Below, one piece after another: positions 59,472 to 64,000 of a DNA stretch of 64,000 nt; position 1 is the first letter of the stretch, and the number at the start of each line of letters is the position of its first letter. The position numbers and the translations under genes were made by a program. The stretch lies in contig NZ_JACZFR010000012.1 of assembly GCF_014904815.1 (NCBI RefSeq), positions 109,557 through 173,556 on the forward strand, written 5' to 3'. Source of the stretch: Microbulbifer taiwanensis (GTDB taxonomy: Bacteria > Pseudomonadota > Gammaproteobacteria > Pseudomonadales > Cellvibrionaceae). The notes under the pieces are model-generated. The model made no database searches. It was given only the letters and a program-made list of their open reading frames with translations, and was not told the DNA's origin.

Positions 59472-60158
59472 TCAGCCGTTAAAGGTAGCGCGCATGGACC
59501 TGTATGTCAGCTTCATTTTGGCAGGATCCAGTGGTGCCTTGAAAAATGCGTGGTAGTGCCCGCGGGGATTTATCAGAACCACCTGGGAGCCGTGATCAAT
59601 GGTGTAATTGCCGTCATCCAGCGGCACCTTGTTGAAGGGCACATTGAGCTGGTTGGCGAAGCGTTTCAGGCTGAGAAATTCACCGGTGACACCGCGGAAA
59701 TCGGCGTTGAAGTAGCGCACATAGTCGCGCAACTGCTCGGGCCTGTCCCGCTTGGGATCCACCGACACCAACAGGATATCCGTATCGGCACGGGTCTGCT
59801 CATCCAGAGCCTGGTAGAAGTTGTTCAATGTTGCCAGGGTGGTAGGGCAAACATCGGGGCAGTGAGTAAAGCCGAAAAACACCAGGGTCCAGCGCCCATT
59901 CAGGCTTTCCGTACGAAAGGCGCTACCGCTGTCGGCCAGCAGTTCGAAATTGTCCAGTATGCGCGGCCGCTCCAGTTTCACTGCGCCGTTCAGGCGCAGC
60001 TCGGTATCGGTGATTACCCGCGGCTGGCCCATCTTGTGCAGGAAGCCAGCCACTACCGCGCCCATAAACAGCACCAGTATGGCAACGGTGAGCCAGATGC
60101 CGCGCTTCTGTGCGGGGCTTTTCCGGGCGTTGTCTTCCGTATTGGTTGCGCTCGCCAT
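59472..60158 (-). CDS. SCO1/SenC copper chaperone for cytochrome c oxidase
   Basis: 228 residues. One N-terminal membrane helix (LTVAILVLFMGAVVAGFLHK), then a thioredoxin-like domain with the copper site C-P-D-V-C in FFGFTHCPDVCPTTL and the His ligand in LINPRGHYHAFFKA. Inserts copper into the CuA site of cytochrome c oxidase subunit II. Three bases separate it from cyoE upstream. Confidence 0.93.
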   Translation of the reverse strand: MASATNTEDNARKSPAQKRGIWLTVAILVLFMGAVVAGFLHKMGQPRVITDTELRLNGAVKLERPRILDNFELLADSGSAFRTESLNGRWTLVFFGFTHCPDVCPTTLATLNNFYQALDEQTRADTDILLVSVDPKRDRPEQLRDYVRYFNADFRGVTGEFLSLKRFANQLNVPFNKVPLDDGNYTIDHGSQVVLINPRGHYHAFFKAPLDPAKMKLTYRSMRATFNG

Positions 60159-60161
60159 GAC

Positions 60162-61055
60162 TTATACCGCGATCAGATAGTGGTCCAGTAACATGATGCA
60201 GAAGAGTGCCATCAGGTAGATGATGGAGTACTTGAAGGTCTCCATGCCCGCTTGGGGTTTTTTGTCCCGCAGCATTTCCACCGCCCAGTAGATGAAGCCG
60301 AATCCCAGGACCACAGCGCCGAGCAGATAGAGCCAGCCGAGCATGGCGGTGGCGAAGGGCAGCAGGCTGACTGCAAGCAATACAAAGGTGTAGAGCAGAA
60401 TATGCAGCTTGGTGTAGGCGACGCCGTGGGTCACCGGCAGCATCGGGATATCCGCTTTCGCGTAATCCTCGCGCCTGTGCACTGCCAGGGCCCAGAAGTG
60501 AGGCGGTGTCCAGGCGAAGATGATCAGTACCAGCAACAGTCCGTGACCGTGTAGCTCGCCAGTCACCGCTGTCCAGCCCAGCAGTGGCGGCGCGGCGCCG
60601 GCGATACCGCCGATTACAATATTCTGCGGCGTGGCTCGCTTGAGGAACATCGTATAGACGACCGCATAACCGAGCAGGGATACCAGGGTTAGCCAGGCGG
60701 TCAATGCATTGACGAAGGCGAGCAGGATAAACATGCCGATGCTGCCCAGCAGCAGTGCGAACAGCAGCGCTTTCTGCGGCTCGACACGCCCCCGCGCCAC
60801 CGGACGCTGGCTGGTGCGGGCCATTTTGATATCGATATGCCGATCCACCAGGTGGTTGACCGCTGCGGCGCTGCCCGCACAGAGAGCGATACCCAAATTG
60901 CCGAGAACAAGTATTTCCAGCGGCGGCATATCGGGCACTGCCAGCAGCATGCCGATGACCGAAGTGAGGATCATCAGCATCACCACCCGCGGTTTGGTGA
61001 GCTCGTAGTAATCGCGCCAGCTGGCGCGGCTCAGGGCGATGGTATCTGTGCTCAT
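60162..61055 (-). CDS. cyoE: Protoheme IX farnesyltransferase (heme O synthase)
   Basis: 297 residues, nine membrane helices. UbiA-family site N67-D71-D75 in [20 protein letters not shown], second acidic motif in [16 protein letters not shown]. Makes heme O from heme B, precursor of heme A. Part of the minus-strand order SURF1, unknown gene, ctaA, cyoE, sco. Confidence 0.96.
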   Translation of the reverse strand: MSTDTIALSRASWRDYYELTKPRVVMLMILTSVIGMLLAVPDMPPLEILVLGNLGIALCAGSAAAVNHLVDRHIDIKMARTSQRPVARGRVEPQKALLFALLLGSIGMFILLAFVNALTAWLTLVSLLGYAVVYTMFLKRATPQNIVIGGIAGAAPPLLGWTAVTGELHGHGLLLVLIIFAWTPPHFWALAVHRREDYAKADIPMLPVTHGVAYTKLHILLYTFVLLAVSLLPFATAMLGWLYLLGAVVLGFGFIYWAVEMLRDKKPQAGMETFKYSIIYLMALFCIMLLDHYLIAV

Positions 61056-61116
61056 GATTTCACCTCGTTATTATCTTTATTCTACTCGATGCGATTTGCC
61101 CGGCAGCTGTCTGATA

Positions 61117-62226
61117 TTACAGTTCCCCGGCCAAAACCGTGTCATCGGTATCCGGAGTATTCAGAGAACTCTCTCGTCCAGTCGTCGGCTGCGCCGTCTG
61201 TATCCGGTAGCAGAAGGTCAGCAGGCCCAACAACAGCAGTCCCGCGCCGGCGTTGTGGGCCACGGCGATCGGCAGCGGCAGAGACATCACCACATTGGCA
61301 ATACCCAGGCACACCTGCAGGCCGAGGACACCGGCTAGGCCGATCGCCCAGCGCCGGGAGCCGGCGCGCCAGGCGAGTATCGACAGCGCGAGCACCAGCA
61401 GGCTGACCACCAGGGCGCCGATCCTGTGCGTCAGGTGTATGGCGGTACGCGCATCGCTCTCCAGCGTCCCTCCCAGGTAGTTGGGACCAATCTGCTGGGC
61501 GATGTTGAAGCCCTGTGCAAAATCTGCATCCGGCCACCACTGGCCGTGGCAAGTGGGAAAGTCGGCACAGGCGAGCGCCGCGTAGTTGGAACTGGTCCAG
61601 CCTCCCAGGGCTATCTGCACCACCACCGCCGCCACTGTGGCGAATGCCAGGGGGCGGAGCTTCTGCAACATGCGAAATTCGTGCGTGGGAATAAAACGGC
61701 CCTTGTTTGGGGGGGAATTGCGCAATCGCTCGACAATCAGCCACAGCATCGACAGGGTCGCCAGACCGCCGAGCAGATGCGCAGTTACCACCTGTGGCCA
61801 GAGTTTCAGCGTCACCGTCCACATGCCGAAAGCGGCCTGCAGAATGATCAGTGCGAGCAGGAAGTGGGTCTGTTTGAAGGCGCGCTGGCCGCGACGGCGC
61901 CAGGCCAGCACTGTCAGGCCACCCACCAGCAGCAGCAGGCTGCCGGCGAAGTAGCGGTGCACCATCTCCGGCCAGGTCTTGTCGGTTTCCACCGGTGCAT
62001 GCGGGAAGGCCGCGTTGGCATTTTCAATTTCGTGATGCTCACTGGGCCAGGTGAGGTGGCCATAGCAGCCGGGCCAGTCCGGGCAACCCAGACCGGCGTC
62101 TGCCAGGCGCGTAAAGGCGCCGAGCACCACCACCACTACGGCGAGTGCGCAGCCGGCGAGTGCCAGACGCAGGCGCCAGTCTGTGTGCGGCCTGCTGTCG
62201 GTAGGATCTATTTCCAACTTATCCAT
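61117..62226 (-). CDS. ctaA: Heme A synthase (COX15/CtaA)
   Basis: 369 residues, eight membrane helices. Signature EMVHRYFAGSLLLLVGGLTV with the axial His, VTAHLLGGLATLSMLWLIVE, HLTHRIGALVVSLLVLALS and AHNAGAGLLLLGLLTF. The Cys pair in ADAGLGCPDWPGCYG is present. Oxidises heme O to heme A for aa3-type oxidase. Together with cyoE, Sco and SURF1 it indicates an aa3-type oxidase operon beyond the right edge. Confidence 0.95.
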   Translation of the reverse strand: MDKLEIDPTDSRPHTDWRLRLALAGCALAVVVVVLGAFTRLADAGLGCPDWPGCYGHLTWPSEHHEIENANAAFPHAPVETDKTWPEMVHRYFAGSLLLLVGGLTVLAWRRRGQRAFKQTHFLLALIILQAAFGMWTVTLKLWPQVVTAHLLGGLATLSMLWLIVERLRNSPPNKGRFIPTHEFRMLQKLRPLAFATVAAVVVQIALGGWTSSNYAALACADFPTCHGQWWPDADFAQGFNIAQQIGPNYLGGTLESDARTAIHLTHRIGALVVSLLVLALSILAWRAGSRRWAIGLAGVLGLQVCLGIANVVMSLPLPIAVAHNAGAGLLLLGLLTFCYRIQTAQPTTGRESSLNTPDTDDTVLAGEL

Positions 62227-62235
62227 CTCTCCCCA

Positions 62236-62871
62236 TTACCTCTCATAGGAGTACTTCAGTAGACGTTTGACATCTTTCAGCAACTGGTTGCCACTGTGTT
62301 GGTTGTCGTAGGCCATCATCGCGTAGCCCTGTTGATCGATCAGTAGTGCCCGGGATTCGGCGATAGTCCCCTGGAGGGTCTGCGCCTTCAGCTCCTGCAG
62401 CGCGCCCGCCGGCAACTGTACGATACGCAGCCGCGGATGCTCACTCTGCAACTTCTGTTGCAGCTCTGCACCCAACGGTGTGGCGGTTACCAGTAACCGC
62501 TCCACCCGGTCCGCCTTTTCTCCCAGGCGTATATGTACCTGGCGGCTGGTGTAGAGCAGTTTCTCACATTCGGAATCGCAGTTATCTGCGGGAAGTATCA
62601 GGAAGCGCCACTTGGGCTTCTCCGCACCCAGCTGCAGCGGCAGTTCGCCCTCCCCGGTGAATTCGAGCTGGCTGATGTTCACCGGCGTCTGCAGCAACTC
62701 GCCCTGATTGGTCGTGTCCCGTGGCATTCCCAGCCCCGTGTAGTAGACCACATAGGCGGCCAGTATCGGCAGCAGAACAGAGGCGATTACGGAGATTCCC
62801 TGGATACCTCCCAGGCCCGGTGGTTTTGCACCGGCGGATTCGGTGGCGGTATTGTGGCTACTCTGATTCAC
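62236..62871 (-). CDS. Sco-like membrane protein of the oxidase assembly cluster
   Basis: 211 residues. A membrane helix (VIASVLLPILAAYVVYYTGL) is followed by a thioredoxin-like domain: LPLQLGAEKPKWRFLILPAD, C-D-S-E-C in NCDSECEKLLYTSRQ and LLIDQQGYAMMAYDN. The CxxxC spacing is the same as the copper site of Sco. Short spacings to ctaA and the SURF1 gene put it in the same operon. Possibly a copper or thiol accessory for the oxidase; exact role unknown. Confidence 0.75.
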   Translation of the reverse strand: MNQSSHNTATESAGAKPPGLGGIQGISVIASVLLPILAAYVVYYTGLGMPRDTTNQGELLQTPVNISQLEFTGEGELPLQLGAEKPKWRFLILPADNCDSECEKLLYTSRQVHIRLGEKADRVERLLVTATPLGAELQQKLQSEHPRLRIVQLPAGALQELKAQTLQGTIAESRALLIDQQGYAMMAYDNQHSGNQLLKDVKRLLKYSYER

Positions 62872-62899
62872 GGCGATGTTACCTCTGCAGTACTTCTAT

Positions 62900-63658
62900 T
62901 TATTGTTTTCGTAACAGCTGCGGCAAGCTGGTCGCCGCCGACAGCCACAGTATGACCAGCGCTGCGGCCATCGCAAACCACTGTGTGGCGTAGGCGCGGT
63001 GGCGCTCGGGCGGGCTGTTGATCAGCTGCCAGTCGGTTACCAGCGCCGTGTCCGAATCGGCGCTGAGGCGGATGGACCACTGCGGCTGTGCCAGTTCCAG
63101 ACTACCAGCAAATGCGCTGTCGAGCTGCTGAATTCTCCTGGCATTGGTAAACCGGGCCCCTTCCGCGGTTTTCTGCGTAGGGTACAGAAAGCCGGTGATG
63201 ACCTTGGCCGCCAACGGCCAGGAGATGTCGGGCAACTGGTCCCGCTGCGGCGGCGCCTCGACCCAGCCGCGGTTGACCAGCCAGCGCTGATGCGCCGATA
63301 CGAATATCTGCAACACCTCGTATCCGACGCGGCCATTGCGCGTGCGGTTGTCCAGCAGGTGATACTCATCGGTGTAGTAGCCGAGCATCCGCACCGGTGT
63401 ATAGATCTGCAGATCATCCGGTTTGACTGCGCCCTTGGCCAGAGATTGCGGTTGCGCTGATAGTCGGGTATCTATTGCGGTATTGAGTGCGGCCTTCTCG
63501 TCGCCGCGCTGCAATTGCCAGGCGCCGAGAGACAGCAGCAATGGAAACAGCAGACCACTGAGCAGGGTAAGGGGCCAGTTGCGAATCAGTGCTACACTGG
63601 GCTTTTTTAATGGCGCTGAAGGCTCTCTCTCTCGCACTGAAGTCGTATCTATTGTCAT
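62900..63658 (-). CDS. SURF1-family cytochrome c oxidase assembly protein
   Basis: 252 residues. N- and C-terminal membrane helices (LLSGLLFPLLLSLGAWQLQR; YATQWFAMAAALVILWLSA) flank a beta-rich domain with VRMLGYYTDEYHLLDNRTRN and RWLVNRGWVEAP. These are SURF1/Shy1 signatures. Helps insert heme A into subunit I. The first of the minus-strand assembly block; divergent from the 74-residue gene. Confidence 0.9.
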   Translation of the reverse strand: MTIDTTSVREREPSAPLKKPSVALIRNWPLTLLSGLLFPLLLSLGAWQLQRGDEKAALNTAIDTRLSAQPQSLAKGAVKPDDLQIYTPVRMLGYYTDEYHLLDNRTRNGRVGYEVLQIFVSAHQRWLVNRGWVEAPPQRDQLPDISWPLAAKVITGFLYPTQKTAEGARFTNARRIQQLDSAFAGSLELAQPQWSIRLSADSDTALVTDWQLINSPPERHRAYATQWFAMAAALVILWLSAATSLPQLLRKQ

Positions 63659-63689
63659 GCCGAACTACAACAAAAATGGCGAATAAATC

Positions 63690-63914
63690 ATGTGGCTGAA
63701 AGTCGTTATTGTGTTTCTGTTTCTCGCGGTGCTGGCCAGCCTGTCCAGCGCGCTGTTTTTCCTGCTGCGCGATATGGGCGCGCCCCAATCCAGGAGAACC
63801 CTCTACGCACTGGGTATCCGCATTACCCTGGCGACGCTGCTTCTGTTGGCCATCTGGTATGGTTTTGACAGCGGCACACTCTCCAATACAGCGCCCTGGG
63901 CGGACAAGTACTGA
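63690..63914 (+). CDS. Twin transmembrane protein (DUF2909-like)
   Basis: 74 residues, two membrane helices (VVIVFLFLAVLASLSSALFF; ITLATLLLLAIWYGFDSG) joined by RDMGAPQSRRTLYALGIRI. Matches the small DUF2909 'twin TM' protein that sits next to SURF1 in aa3-oxidase clusters. Divergent from SURF1; 31 bases separate the starts. Confidence 0.8.
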   Translation: MWLKVVIVFLFLAVLASLSSALFFLLRDMGAPQSRRTLYALGIRITLATLLLLAIWYGFDSGTLSNTAPWADKY

Positions 63915-63919
63915 TTCTT

Positions 63920-64000
63920 TGGTAAATTTACTGTGGGGGGTTGTCCCGCGGGCGGGAAAAAGAACGGAGGCCCCGGGGGGGGGCGCCCCACACGCGGGTC
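63920..64000. other. Poor-quality contig-end sequence
   Basis: Homopolymer G and C runs (ggggggttg, cccgggggggggg) and loss of A/T suggest unreliable base calls. The end of cytochrome oxidase subunit III on the minus strand would be expected here, but I cannot read it. Confidence 0.6.

Overview
The window is a GC-rich, densely packed stretch of a gammaproteobacterial chromosome. Gene content (tyrosine-degradation hppD, Fpr/FinR pair, engB-cytochrome c4-dsbA block, polA with a nearby small RNA locus, znuABC, aa3-oxidase assembly genes, TonB receptor, many lipoproteins and secreted peptidases) fits a marine heterotroph of the Cellvibrionales, most like Microbulbifer. That placement is inference from gene content only; there is no rRNA in the window. 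I see no tRNA, rRNA, CRISPR array, insertion sequence or prophage.

Layout. 1-5.5 kb: the C-terminal end of an RtcR-type regulator, a lipoprotein with a seven-blade FG-GAP propeller, a truncated RhuM-type gene fused to a duplicated tail of a DUF885 peptidase, and the intact DUF885 peptidase. 5.8-8.6 kb: fumarylacetoacetase-like enzyme, VOC protein and hppD in one operon with an operator-like inverted repeat inside its promoter. 8.7-15.2 kb: orphan acyl carrier protein, serine hydrolase, nitrilase-family amidase, DUF533 protein, Na/Ca antiporter, cbpA-cbpM. 15.3-18.9 kb: an envelope-stress-type operon (possible ribbon-helix-helix protein, PspA, YqiJ-like, YqiK flotillin). 19-31 kb: nadV, fpr/finR, a divergent RimK-like ATP-grasp and GNAT-C39 peptidase pair, M28 peptidase, dicarboxylate transporter and small unknown genes. 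31.4-35.6 kb: ecotin, c-type cytochrome, dsbA, cytochrome c4, engB.

35.7-45.3 kb is the most interesting part. Between engB and polA, the place where other gammaproteobacteria keep Spot 42 or ErsA, I find three candidate small RNAs on the minus strand. All have C-rich hairpin loops. Two are paralogues that share a sigma-E-like promoter (GGAACC, 17 bases, TCTAAA). They flank a 5.4-kb block with a class II ribonucleotide reductase, a divergent PRPP synthetase, an alpha/beta hydrolase, a phosphoribosyltransferase and a phosphotransferase-like gene. A fourth site nearby is a good Fur box ahead of two small unknown genes.

45.6-64 kb: two small secreted coiled-coil proteins, znuA divergent from znuCB (znuC seems to start at CTG after a 16-codon leader), a large propeller lipoprotein, a TonB-dependent receptor, DUF1294 and YbjQ genes, a dipeptidase, a yeast-FCY1-like cytosine deaminase, a CPBP protease, and the Sco/CyoE/CtaA/SURF1 assembly genes of cytochrome c oxidase. 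The last 80 bases look like poor-quality contig-end sequence. At least three families of short palindromic intergenic repeats are scattered through the window.
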